A stretch of 64,000 bases of DNA from Algibacter sp045066735 (lineage in GTDB: Bacteria; Bacteroidota; Bacteroidia; Flavobacteriales; Flavobacteriaceae): assembly GCF_045066735.1 (NCBI RefSeq), contig NZ_JBISHH010000026.1, positions 620,001-684,000 on the forward strand, given 5' to 3'. The notes beneath the pieces are model-generated. The model did no database searches. It saw only the letters and a program-made list of their open reading frames with translations, and had not been told where the DNA came from. Position numbers and translations under genes: made by a program. Numbering within the stretch: position 1 is the stretch's first letter; every line of letters starts with the position of its first letter. This document shows, one piece after another, positions 35,724 through 43,706 of the stretch.

Positions 35724-35771
35724 TACGTATATTTTTTACGTATAAATTAAGTAATTATACTTAGTTTTGTA
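35724..35771 (+). promoter_or_regulatory. narK promoter with palindromic operator
   Basis: Two TACGTA sites (35724, 35737), then ATTAAGTA (35746-35753), four bases, and TACTTAG overlapping the minus-7 box TAGTTTTG (35762-35769). Over 26 bases it differs from the nirB promoter at only three central positions. It ends 17 bases before the ATG; no minus-33 TTG is present. Confidence 0.72.
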
Positions 35772-35788
35772 AGTATAAAATTTAAATT

Positions 35789-37207
35789 ATGGCAAATTTA
35801 GCACAAGCAAAGTCAACAACACTTCGATTATTAGATTTTAAAAGCGTTTCCACACGTACTTTTTGGATTACATCAATATCCTTTTTTATGTGTTTCTTCG
35901 CATGGTTTGGTATTGTTCCATTTATGCCCGATGTGGTAAAAGATTTAGGTTTAACGCCAGATCAAAAATGGAATTCAATTATTCTAGCAGTTTCAGGAAC
36001 CGTTTTTGCCCGTTTATTAATAGGGAAATTATGTGATAAGTATGGACCAAGACTTTGTTATACATGGTTGTTAATGGTAGGTGCTATACCTGTAATACTA
36101 TGTGGGTTGGTGCAAACACCAACTCAGTTTTTAGTATGTAGACTGTTTATTGGTTTTATTGGAGCGTCATTTGTAATTACACAAGTACATACATCTTTAA
36201 TGTATGCGCCTAACATTGTAGGAACGGCTAATGCTACTTCTGCCGGATGGGGTAACCTTGGTGGTGGAGCTAATCGTTTAGGTATGCCTTTAATAGCAGC
36301 TGCAGTGGTTAGTTTTGGTGTAGCCGATGCTGATGCTTGGAGATATTCTATGATAATTGCTGGTATAGTTTGCTTTTGTATGGGTATTATATACTTTTTC
36401 TTTACTAAAGATACTCTTAACGGAAACTTTAAAGATTTAAGAGCTTCAGGAGAAATGGTTTCTACTAAAAAAGATCAAATTGGCTTTTTAGAAGTATTGA
36501 AAGATTATCGTGTTTGGATTTTATTTGTTGTTTATGCGGCTAGTTTTGGAATTGAGCTAACGGTTTATGGAACTATGGACGATTATCTTCAAAATACATT
36601 TCAGTTAGAACGTGTTACGGCCGGAAATATAGTTTTGTCATTTGCTTTAATGAACATTTTTGCAAGAACATTAGGAGGCTTCTTTGGAGATAAGTTCGGT
36701 AAATTAAAAGGCTTACGTGGCCGTGTTCTATTCTTAGCTTTTATATTAAGTATTCAAGGGTTAATGTTAATAACATTCTCTACAACAACTAGTATTATAG
36801 TAGGTGTTATATTTTTAATTTCGTTTAGTTTATCTGTTCAAATGGCGGAAGGAGCAACTTTTTCTGTAGTACCATTTATAAATAAAAAGGCCATTGGTTC
36901 TGTTTCCGGTATTGTTGGAGCAGGAGGTAATGTAGGCGCTTTTTTAGCAGCAATGCTTTTAAAGTCGCAATCGGCAGTAGCCGAAAAAGCAGCCATAGTC
37001 GCTAATCAAGGCTTAGGCGAAGAGGCTATAAAGGCCGCTCAATCAGCAGCATCAGCTACCGCAGTATCTAGTGGCTATTTCATAATTGGTGTCACTGTGG
37101 TTTTAACTGCGGTAGTTTCTTTAACGATACGTTTTTCAACGGAAGATGAAAAGGTAGCGAAGGAAGAATCTATAGTAGAACCAGAAAACTTAATTCTAGT
37201 GAAGTAA
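35789..37207 (+). CDS. narK: nitrate/nitrite transporter, MFS family
   Basis: 472 residues with about 12 membrane helices. NNP-type signatures are present: FFAWFGIVPFMPDVV, the first conserved RLLIGKLCDKYGPR, a nitrate-signature-like GNLGGGANRLGMPLIAAA in helix 5, and a second Gly-rich GSVSGIVGAGGNVGAFLAAML in helix 11. It should bring in nitrate or export/import nitrite for the reductases on both sides. Its promoter is shared in design with nirB. Confidence 0.94.
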   Translation: MANLAQAKSTTLRLLDFKSVSTRTFWITSISFFMCFFAWFGIVPFMPDVVKDLGLTPDQKWNSIILAVSGTVFARLLIGKLCDKYGPRLCYTWLLMVGAIPVILCGLVQTPTQFLVCRLFIGFIGASFVITQVHTSLMYAPNIVGTANATSAGWGNLGGGANRLGMPLIAAAVVSFGVADADAWRYSMIIAGIVCFCMGIIYFFFTKDTLNGNFKDLRASGEMVSTKKDQIGFLEVLKDYRVWILFVVYAASFGIELTVYGTMDDYLQNTFQLERVTAGNIVLSFALMNIFARTLGGFFGDKFGKLKGLRGRVLFLAFILSIQGLMLITFSTTTSIIVGVIFLISFSLSVQMAEGATFSVVPFINKKAIGSVSGIVGAGGNVGAFLAAMLLKSQSAVAEKAAIVANQGLGEEAIKAAQSAASATAVSSGYFIIGVTVVLTAVVSLTIRFSTEDEKVAKEESIVEPENLILVK

Positions 37208-37315
37208 AAAGCTAGTTTTATTGTGGTATTTTTAATAAAATATAAAATTAAAAGTGTCTTTTTTAAAGTATTCAGAATAATGAATAGCACATTTGTTTTC
37301 TGGAGTTTATTAGTG

Positions 37316-37323
37316 TTACTTAG
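37316..37323 (+). promoter_or_regulatory. single operator-like half site before the nitrate reductase gene
   Basis: TTACTTAG repeats the half site found at nirB and narK, 19 bases before the ATG. There is no good minus-7 box, so the gene is probably also read from the narK promoter. Confidence 0.3.
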
Positions 37324-37341
37324 TGTAAAATGCGAATCTAA

Positions 37342-40300
37342 ATGATTAAAAACGAAGTAAAAACAACGTGTTCATATTGTGGTGTAGGCTGCGGAATTAT
37401 TGTTAAAAAAGATAGCAATGGTAAAGTGCTAGTAGAGGGTGATAAAGATCATCCGGTTAACAAAGGGATGTTATGTTCAAAAGGCATGAACTTGCACTAT
37501 GTTGCTAATGATGTTTCCGATAGAATTCTTTATCCAGAAATGCGTTGGAGTCGTTCGCATCCAAGAGAACGCGTTACTTGGGACGAAGGTTTAGATCGTG
37601 CAGCTAGTGTTTTTAAATCTATTATAAAAAAACATGGCCCTGATAGTGTTGCATTTTACGTTTCGGGACAAAGTTTAACTGAAGAATATTATATAGCGAA
37701 CAAACTAGCTAAAGGGTTTATAGGTACAAATAATATTGATACCAACTCGAGGTTATGTATGAGTTCGGCAGTAGTTGGGTACAAAAAGACATTTGGAGAA
37801 GATAGTGTACCAGTATCTTATGAAGATATTGAATTGGCCGATTGTTTTCTTATTACAGGGGCTAACCCAGCTTGGTGTCACCCTATTTTATTTAGACGTA
37901 TTGAAATGCGTAAAGAAGCGAATCCAGAGGTTAAAATTATAGTTATTGATCCTCGAAAAACAGATTCTGCTAATTTTGCCGATTTACATTTACAATTACT
38001 TCCAGGAACCGATGTTATTCTTTACAATGCCATTGGAAGATGCTTGTATAAACGCGGTTTAATAGACGAAAAATTTATAAAAGAACATACTCAAGGTTTT
38101 CAAGAGTATAAAGAATTAATATTTAAAACTTCATTAAAGCAAGCTTCAAGACTTTGTGGTGTTGAAGAAAAGGATATTCGAAAAGCAGCCGATATTATTG
38201 GTGTTTCAAAAGGGTTTATAAGTATGTGGGCCATGGGACTTAACCAAAGTGTTGTGGGGACCGATAAAAATGTATCACTGCTTAATTTATCTTTAATTAC
38301 AGGACAGGTTGGAAAACCAGGTTCTGGACCTTTCTCTTTAACCGGTCAGCCCAACGCTATGGGTGGGCGAGAAGTTGGAGGCATGGCAAATTTACTTGCT
38401 GTGCATAAAGATTTAAGTAATGAAGAGCATAGACGAGAAGTGGCTCAGTTTTGGGGAGTCGATCAAATCTCACCTAAACCTGGCTTAACAGCTACAGAGC
38501 TATTTGATGCTTTAGATAGCGGAAAATTAAAAGCTGTTTGGATTGCTTGTACCAACCCTTTAGTGAGTATGCCGAACACCCACAAAATTGAAAGTGCCAT
38601 GAAAAAGGCGAAGTTTGTAGTGGTTCAAGAAATTTCTCATAAATCTGATACTGTAGAATATGCCGATTTAGTATTACCAGCCGCAGGTTGGTTAGAAAAA
38701 GAAGGAACGATGACGAATTCGGAACGTCGTATTTCGTACTTACCAAAAGAAATTGATGCTCCTGGAGAAGCACGACCAGATGTGGAAATATTTTGCGATT
38801 TTGCACAACGTATGGGCTTCCGTGGTTTTAATTTTAATAATACTTCGGAAATTTACGATGAATATGCGTCAATGACCAAAGGAACAAACATTGATGTTTC
38901 TTACTTAAACTACGACAGGTTAAAGAACGAAGGCACCTTTCAATGGCCTGTACCAGAATATAGACATAAAGGAACACCACGTTTATTTGAGGATAAAAAG
39001 TTTTACACTCCTTCCCAAAAAGCGATATTCAATTTACCATCAACTATCGAGAACACTTCGGTTCAGCCTAATGGAGAGTATCCATTAATTTTAACAACGG
39101 GCCGAGTTCGAGATCAATGGCATACCATGACAAAAACAGGAAAGGTTTCTCGTTTAAAAACGCATTACCCAACACCTGTTTTAGAAATTAATCCTGTAGA
39201 TGCATTTTTGAACAAAATTAAAAATGGAGATATTTCGGAAATTAAGAGTGCAAATGGTGTTGTTCGTGTGAGAGCGAAAGTAACCGATACTATTAAAAAA
39301 GGAGTAGTGTTCTTACCGATGCATTGGGGTAAGCAGCTTCAAAGTAATTTAAACCGTGCCAACAACTTAACAAATACACACGTAGATCCTGTTTCTAAAG
39401 AGCCAGATTTTAAATTTACTTGTGTAGCGGTTTCAAAGTATAAAAAGCAGGTTGATAAAATAATTATTGTGGGTGCTGGTGCAGCAGCTTTTAGGTTTGT
39501 TCAAAATTATAGAGAATCTAATGAGGTCGACGAAATTCATGTATTTTCTAAAGAACCAAATTTATTTTATAATCGCGTACTATTACCAGAATATATTACA
39601 GAGGAGTTAAGTTGGGATGCTTTGCTTAAAATAAAGCAACTAGAGTTAAAAAAGCTTAAAATTACGGTTCATCCAGAAACCTCAATTTCAAATATAGATT
39701 CAAAGCATAATGTTGTTACCGATAGTAATGGTATTGAGCATAGTTATACCAAACTTATTTTGGCAACAGGAAGCCGGGCATTTATACCAAGCGGTGTTCA
39801 AATAGATTTACCAGGTAGGTTTACCATGAGAAACAAGAGCGACGCAGATAGCTTTAAGGCTTATTTAGAAGCAACAGGTTTACCTCCAGAAGAACAGCAT
39901 GTTGTTATTGTTGGTGGTGGTTTATTAGGTTTAGAGTTGGCAGCAGCCATGAAGCATAAAAACGTAAAAATTACTATTATACAAAGAGCATCGCGTTTAA
40001 TGGAGCGTCAATTAGATAAGGTGTCGAGTAAACTTTTAGCATTAGATGTTCAAGAACGTGGTATTCAAATTTATTTTGATAATGAGGTAAGCACCGTTTT
40101 TGATGATGAGGATACCGGTGATATAAACATTACACTTAAAAGTGGAAAGTTTTTAACAGCAAATGCTATTGTATATGCCATTGGTACAAGACCAAATATA
40201 GAAATAGCCAAAGAGAACGGTATACTATGTGGCCGTGGTGTAAAGGTTAATCAACATTTACAATCATCTGTTCCAAATATTTTTGCCATAGGCGAAATTG

Positions 40301-40863
40301 CAGAATTCAATAACCAATTGTTTGGTATCACCTCTGCTGCAGAAGAGCAAGCAAATATTTTGGCTAACTTTATAGCGGGAGATATTAGTGTGTCTTACAG
40401 CGGCTCTGTTTTAATGAATATTTTAAAATTTAACGATTTAAATCTTTGTAGTATAGGTGAAATAAATATTCCCGAAAACGATTTAAGCTACGAGGAAATT
40501 ATATTTACCGATATCTCTAAGCGCTATTATAAAAAATGTATTGTAAAAGATGATTTACTAGTTGGTGCCGTTTTAATGGGGGATAAAAATGAATTCGCCG
40601 AATTTAAAACCATGATCGAAAGTAAAATTGAAATGGCTGATAAGCGAAACTCTCTACTCCGTGGCGCTTCAAACGATGTGCCGGTTATAGGTAAGCTAGT
40701 TTGTTCATGCAGCCAAGTAGGCGAGGGTAACATTGTAGAAGCCATAGAAAAAGGCTGTAACGATTTTACGGAGCTTTGCAATAAAACAGGAGCAGGTTTA
40801 GGTTGTGGAAGTTGTAAAACAGAGGTTAAAGAAATATTGAATAACACCAAAGTATTAGCGTAA
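37342..40863 (+). CDS. nasA: fused assimilatory nitrate reductase (NasA-type catalytic part plus NAD(P)H/FAD reductase part and [2Fe-2S] domain)
   Basis: 1173 residues. The N-terminal [4Fe-4S] site CSYCGVGCG plus MLCSKG (about 10-48), molybdopterin domains (RLCMSSAVVGYKKTFGED, NPAWCHPILFRR, LNQSVVGTDKN, GQPNAMGGREVGGMANLL), and a dinucleotide-binding domain (TTGRVRDQWHTMTKTGK) cover residues 1-700 as in NasA. From about 705 a NirB-like FAD/NAD(P) reductase follows (IIIVGAGAAAFRFVQNY, GGGLLGLELAAAM, IFAIGEIAEF), then a BFD-like [2Fe-2S] end (LVCSCSQV near 1119, GCGSCK). In Klebsiella these are separate NasA and NasC chains; here one chain could take electrons from NAD(P)H to nitrate. The downstream gene starts 2 bases after the stop. 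Confidence 0.92.
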   Translation: MIKNEVKTTCSYCGVGCGIIVKKDSNGKVLVEGDKDHPVNKGMLCSKGMNLHYVANDVSDRILYPEMRWSRSHPRERVTWDEGLDRAASVFKSIIKKHGPDSVAFYVSGQSLTEEYYIANKLAKGFIGTNNIDTNSRLCMSSAVVGYKKTFGEDSVPVSYEDIELADCFLITGANPAWCHPILFRRIEMRKEANPEVKIIVIDPRKTDSANFADLHLQLLPGTDVILYNAIGRCLYKRGLIDEKFIKEHTQGFQEYKELIFKTSLKQASRLCGVEEKDIRKAADIIGVSKGFISMWAMGLNQSVVGTDKNVSLLNLSLITGQVGKPGSGPFSLTGQPNAMGGREVGGMANLLAVHKDLSNEEHRREVAQFWGVDQISPKPGLTATELFDALDSGKLKAVWIACTNPLVSMPNTHKIESAMKKAKFVVVQEISHKSDTVEYADLVLPAAGWLEKEGTMTNSERRISYLPKEIDAPGEARPDVEIFCDFAQRMGFRGFNFNNTSEIYDEYASMTKGTNIDVSYLNYDRLKNEGTFQWPVPEYRHKGTPRLFEDKKFYTPSQKAIFNLPSTIENTSVQPNGEYPLILTTGRVRDQWHTMTKTGKVSRLKTHYPTPVLEINPVDAFLNKIKNGDISEIKSANGVVRVRAKVTDTIKKGVVFLPMHWGKQLQSNLNRANNLTNTHVDPVSKEPDFKFTCVAVSKYKKQVDKIIIVGAGAAAFRFVQNYRESNEVDEIHVFSKEPNLFYNRVLLPEYITEELSWDALLKIKQLELKKLKITVHPETSISNIDSKHNVVTDSNGIEHSYTKLILATGSRAFIPSGVQIDLPGRFTMRNKSDADSFKAYLEATGLPPEEQHVVIVGGGLLGLELAAAMKHKNVKITIIQRASRLMERQLDKVSSKLLALDVQERGIQIYFDNEVSTVFDDEDTGDINITLKSGKFLTANAIVYAIGTRPNIEIAKENGILCGRGVKVNQHLQSSVPNIFAIGEIAEFNNQLFGITSAAEEQANILANFIAGDISVSYSGSVLMNILKFNDLNLCSIGEINIPENDLSYEEIIFTDISKRYYKKCIVKDDLLVGAVLMGDKNEFAEFKTMIESKIEMADKRNSLLRGASNDVPVIGKLVCSCSQVGEGNIVEAIEKGCNDFTELCNKTGAGLGCGSCKTEVKEILNNTKVLA

Positions 40864-40865
40864 TT

Positions 40866-42290
40866 ATGGAACCATATAGACTGAGAATAAACGGAGGTGT
40901 TTTGTCACCAGGTGAATTAAAATATATTTGCGAAGCCGCAGAAGGTTTAGGTTTAGATGCTATTTCTTTTGGGTCTAGACAAGATATTATTTTTCCAGAA
41001 GAGATAGATAAAGATAAGTTTTCGCAATTCGATAAAATCCAGTTCATCCAGCCTAAACTTGATGGTATAGAAAATATTGTATCATCTTATGTGTCTGCCG
41101 ATATTTTACCAAGCACATCATGGCTTACCAGCGATCGTTACTTATATATACTAGAGCAATTTAAACACGATTTAAAATTACGAATAAACATTATAGATCC
41201 AAAGCAACGTTTAGTGCCTTTATTTACAGGTCATGTTAACTTTATTGCTTCGGAAAGTGAAGATTATTGGTATCTGTACGTGCGCTTGCCTGAGTGGAAA
41301 AAAACTGAAATGTACCCAGCTTTAATTTACAGTTGGGATATGGATAAGGTAGAGCTTGCCATTGAGCAAGTGTTGCAAGAAGAGCCAGAAACCATCGAAA
41401 CTTTATTCGATTTGGTAAACGATGCCGTAGAAACAAATAACCGCACTGTAGATAAACCTTTGGAAGTTCCTTTTTATCCATTTCCATATTACGAAGGGAT
41501 GAATCGTTTTGGCGATAAATACTGGTTAGGTCTCTATTGGAGAAATAACCGTTACGATTTAAATTTTTTAAAAAAACTATGCGATTTATGTGCCGAATGT
41601 AAAATAGGTAAAATATGTATAACACCATGGAAATCTTTTATAGTAAAAGGAGTTCCGGTAGAGTCTAAATTAAAATGGGAAAAATTTCTTGGTAGTTACG
41701 GTATTAATGTCCGCCATTCTATGTTAGAGCTTAATTGGCATTTACCAGTAAATGATATTGATGCATTAAGCTTAAAAAAATATTTAGTAACAAACTTCGA
41801 TCAAAACGATATAAGTACTTATGGATTAACATTCGGTATTTCTAATTTCGAAAGCAAAGCCTATCACTTTACCTCTGTAGTAATAGAAAAAAACAAAAAG
41901 CCAGAACTCTTAGGCGATTTTATTATTCGAGACACCTACAATTTACTATATGCTAAAAACTTCGACCCTAACACAGGAGAGTACATTATGCATGTACAAG
42001 ATGTAGATAAGGTAGAATTACCAGGGCTATTAATGGAGTTAAGTAAACTTTATTTCGAGCAATTAGGTACCCAACGGGATGAGGTTAAAGCGGTAGAAAC
42101 CAAAAAAGAAATCAAGGAAGAAAATGTTTATCAATGTCAAGATTGTTTAACCATTTATAACGAGGTTTTTGGTGATATCACTCAAGATATAGAGCCTAAT
42201 ACAGCCTTTGAAGATCTCGACGAAACTTACGAATGTTCCCTTTGTGAAGCACCAAAAAGTAATTTTGAGAAAAAAGTTTTAGTGAAATAG
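40866..42290 (+). CDS. sulfite/nitrite-reductase-fold protein with C-terminal rubredoxin domain
   Basis: 474 residues. The N-terminus (YRLRINGGVLSPGELKYICEAAEGLGLDAISFGSRQDIIF broken over 4-43) looks like the ferredoxin-like half domain of nitrite/sulfite reductases, and a second such half follows near 250-300 (ICITPWKSFIVKGV). The siroheme/[4Fe-4S] ligand pattern of active reductases is missing; a different cluster of cysteines, C-x2-C-x2-C-x5-C in LCDLCAECKIGKIC, lies near 238-251. The last 55 residues are a rubredoxin domain with YQCQDC and YECSLC. It directly follows the nitrate reductase (2-base gap) and probably serves it in electron transfer or assembly; exact role unknown. Confidence 0.75.
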   Translation: MEPYRLRINGGVLSPGELKYICEAAEGLGLDAISFGSRQDIIFPEEIDKDKFSQFDKIQFIQPKLDGIENIVSSYVSADILPSTSWLTSDRYLYILEQFKHDLKLRINIIDPKQRLVPLFTGHVNFIASESEDYWYLYVRLPEWKKTEMYPALIYSWDMDKVELAIEQVLQEEPETIETLFDLVNDAVETNNRTVDKPLEVPFYPFPYYEGMNRFGDKYWLGLYWRNNRYDLNFLKKLCDLCAECKIGKICITPWKSFIVKGVPVESKLKWEKFLGSYGINVRHSMLELNWHLPVNDIDALSLKKYLVTNFDQNDISTYGLTFGISNFESKAYHFTSVVIEKNKKPELLGDFIIRDTYNLLYAKNFDPNTGEYIMHVQDVDKVELPGLLMELSKLYFEQLGTQRDEVKAVETKKEIKEENVYQCQDCLTIYNEVFGDITQDIEPNTAFEDLDETYECSLCEAPKSNFEKKVLVK

Positions 42291-42301
42291 TAATTTTTAG
42301 A

Positions 42302-42436
42302 AGCTATTTCCTGCTATCCGCTGTATCTTTTTTGTGCATAACACGGTAATTCAATATCATTTTTAAAATGTTTTTCTAACCAAACTTAGGTTTATTCTAT
42401 AAACTTAAAAAAGGATGCCGCTGCTATCAGGGCTAA
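42302..42436 (+). repeat. second structured intergenic element
   Basis: AGC...CCTG at the left pairs with CAGGGCT at the right; inside, TATCCGCTGTATCTTTTTT faces AAAAAAGGATGCCGCTGC, giving an imperfect stem ATCTTTTTT/AAAAAAGGAT. The words GCTATTTCCTGCTATCCGCT and GGATGCCGCTGCTATCAGGG are those of a dispersed repeat that I recall from other flavobacterial genomes. It follows the nitrate reductase operon and may serve as its 3' end. Confidence 0.55.
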
Positions 42437-42633
42437 ATTATCCGTTATGGCCATTTTTCAAACGAAACTCTTAGAAAACATCTAAATAAGTTCAAAATCT
42501 CTATTTTTTAAAAAAGATTAACTAATAGATAAGCCTTACAGCAATCAATCTTTTAGTTTAAAAAACCTACAGTGTTTTCAGGGCTTATCCAACATTTGGT
42601 TGCGGTTCACCTAATATCGATAATTTCCCTAAA

Positions 42634-42712
42634 ACCGTTCATCGACACTAAATCGTTATTCGGCGCCAATAAAATCCAGTTAGACGAATTAGAATTTTAA
42701 ATCTTATGTTTA
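42634..42712 (+). promoter_or_regulatory. candidate LytTR site and promoter of the NO-sensing operon
   Basis: ACCGTTCATCGACAC at 42634 resembles the motif upstream of genes at 49744, 50362 and 57465. A minus-7-like TATGTTTA (42705-42712) lies 71 bases further on. Confidence 0.4.
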
Positions 42713-42749
42713 GAATTACTTTTACATAAAATTCAAGTAAAAATAAACA

Positions 42750-43166
42750 ATGCCAATGAAAACTCTCAACATATTACTTATAGAAGACGACATGATTGAA
42801 GTGATGAAGTTTCAAAGAACAATCGCTTCTCTTAAACTCGATCATAAAATTATTGAAGCTAACAATGGAGAAGAAGCTTTAAAAAAATTAGAGAAAAAAG
42901 ACGAATTACCTGACATTATTTTGTTAGATTTGAATATGCCCAAAATTAATGGCATCGAGTTTTTAAACATACTAAAGTCAGATGATGTATTAAAATATAT
43001 ACCTACTATTATTTTAACAACTTCTCAAAATCAAAAAGATTTATTAGAATGTTATAAAATTGGTATTGCAGGTTATGTTTTAAAACCTTTGAAGTATGAA
43101 GACTACGTGTCTAAAATGGAGAAGCTTTTGGCGTATTGGAGTATTAATGAATTAAAACAAGTATAG
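42750..43166 (+). CDS. single-domain response regulator of the NO-sensing operon
   Basis: 138 residues, one receiver domain of the Rcp1/CheY-like type: IEDD near 11-14, phosphoacceptor Asp60 in ILLDLNMPKING, LTTSQN and the Lys in LKPLKYEDY. A second ATG two codons inside is an equal start candidate. It has no output domain, so it may be the intermediate receiver of a relay ending in the HPt protein and LytTR regulator of the same operon. The next gene starts right after its stop codon. Confidence 0.9.
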   Translation: MPMKTLNILLIEDDMIEVMKFQRTIASLKLDHKIIEANNGEEALKKLEKKDELPDIILLDLNMPKINGIEFLNILKSDDVLKYIPTIILTTSQNQKDLLECYKIGIAGYVLKPLKYEDYVSKMEKLLAYWSINELKQV

Positions 43167-43706
43167 ATGAAAGGTATTGTTTTTACTGAATTTTTAGATT
43201 TAGTTGAAGATAAATTCGGACTAGAAATGGTCGATAGAATAATAATGGCTTCAACATTAAAGTCCGAAGGTATATATACAGCCGTAGGAACTTATAGTTT
43301 TTCAGAAATGTTGCAATTATTACAACATTTAAGTGAAAACACAGGCATATCAATAGATAACTTGCTTTTAGTCTATGCCGAACACTTTTTTAGTGTTATA
43401 GAAAAAAGTTACCCAGGGCTTTTAGCAACTTATAAAGACCCTATTGAAATGATTTCTTCTATAGAAAATCACATACATGTTGAGGTTAGAAAAATTTATC
43501 CAGACGCCGAACTTCCAACCTTTGAGGTGCAGGATAAAACCGAAAATTCTTTGGTGCTTATTTATAAATCAAGTCGTGCCATGCATCATTTTGGTTTAGG
43601 ATTAATGAATAAAACATTTGCACATTTTAATTCTACGGCTAAAATTGATTTAGAAAAAATTAAAGAAGACGGAACTGAAGTTAGATTTGTTATTCATAAA
43701 AATTAA
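43167..43706 (+). CDS. H-NOX heme nitric-oxide sensor
   Basis: 179 residues beginning MKGIVFTEFLDLVEDKFG, the classic H-NOX start. The proximal heme ligand is His102 (in IENHIHVEVRKIYP) and the propionate-binding motif Tyr-x-Ser-x-Arg is Y133-K-S135-S-R137. At the distal position equal to Tyr140 of the thermophilic O2-binding H-NOX there is Phe142, which predicts NO binding without stable O2 binding. It is cytoplasmic and soluble. It overlaps the kinase gene by one base, and H-NOX proteins regulate cotranscribed kinases, so that kinase is its likely partner. Confidence 0.95.
   Translation: MKGIVFTEFLDLVEDKFGLEMVDRIIMASTLKSEGIYTAVGTYSFSEMLQLLQHLSENTGISIDNLLLVYAEHFFSVIEKSYPGLLATYKDPIEMISSIENHIHVEVRKIYPDAELPTFEVQDKTENSLVLIYKSSRAMHHFGLGLMNKTFAHFNSTAKIDLEKIKEDGTEVRFVIHKN

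Larger units (their letters stand above)
35467..35788. other. intergenic region with terminator and narK promoter
   Basis: About 320 bases with no gene. The left part holds a terminator, the right part the narK operator and promoter. Confidence 0.8.
42291..42749. other. intergenic region with a repeat element and the promoter of the NO-sensing operon
   Basis: About 460 bases with no gene. The first 135 bases are a structured repeat-like element; 42634-42712 hold a candidate LytTR site and a minus-7 box. The stretch between is featureless to my eye. Confidence 0.7.
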
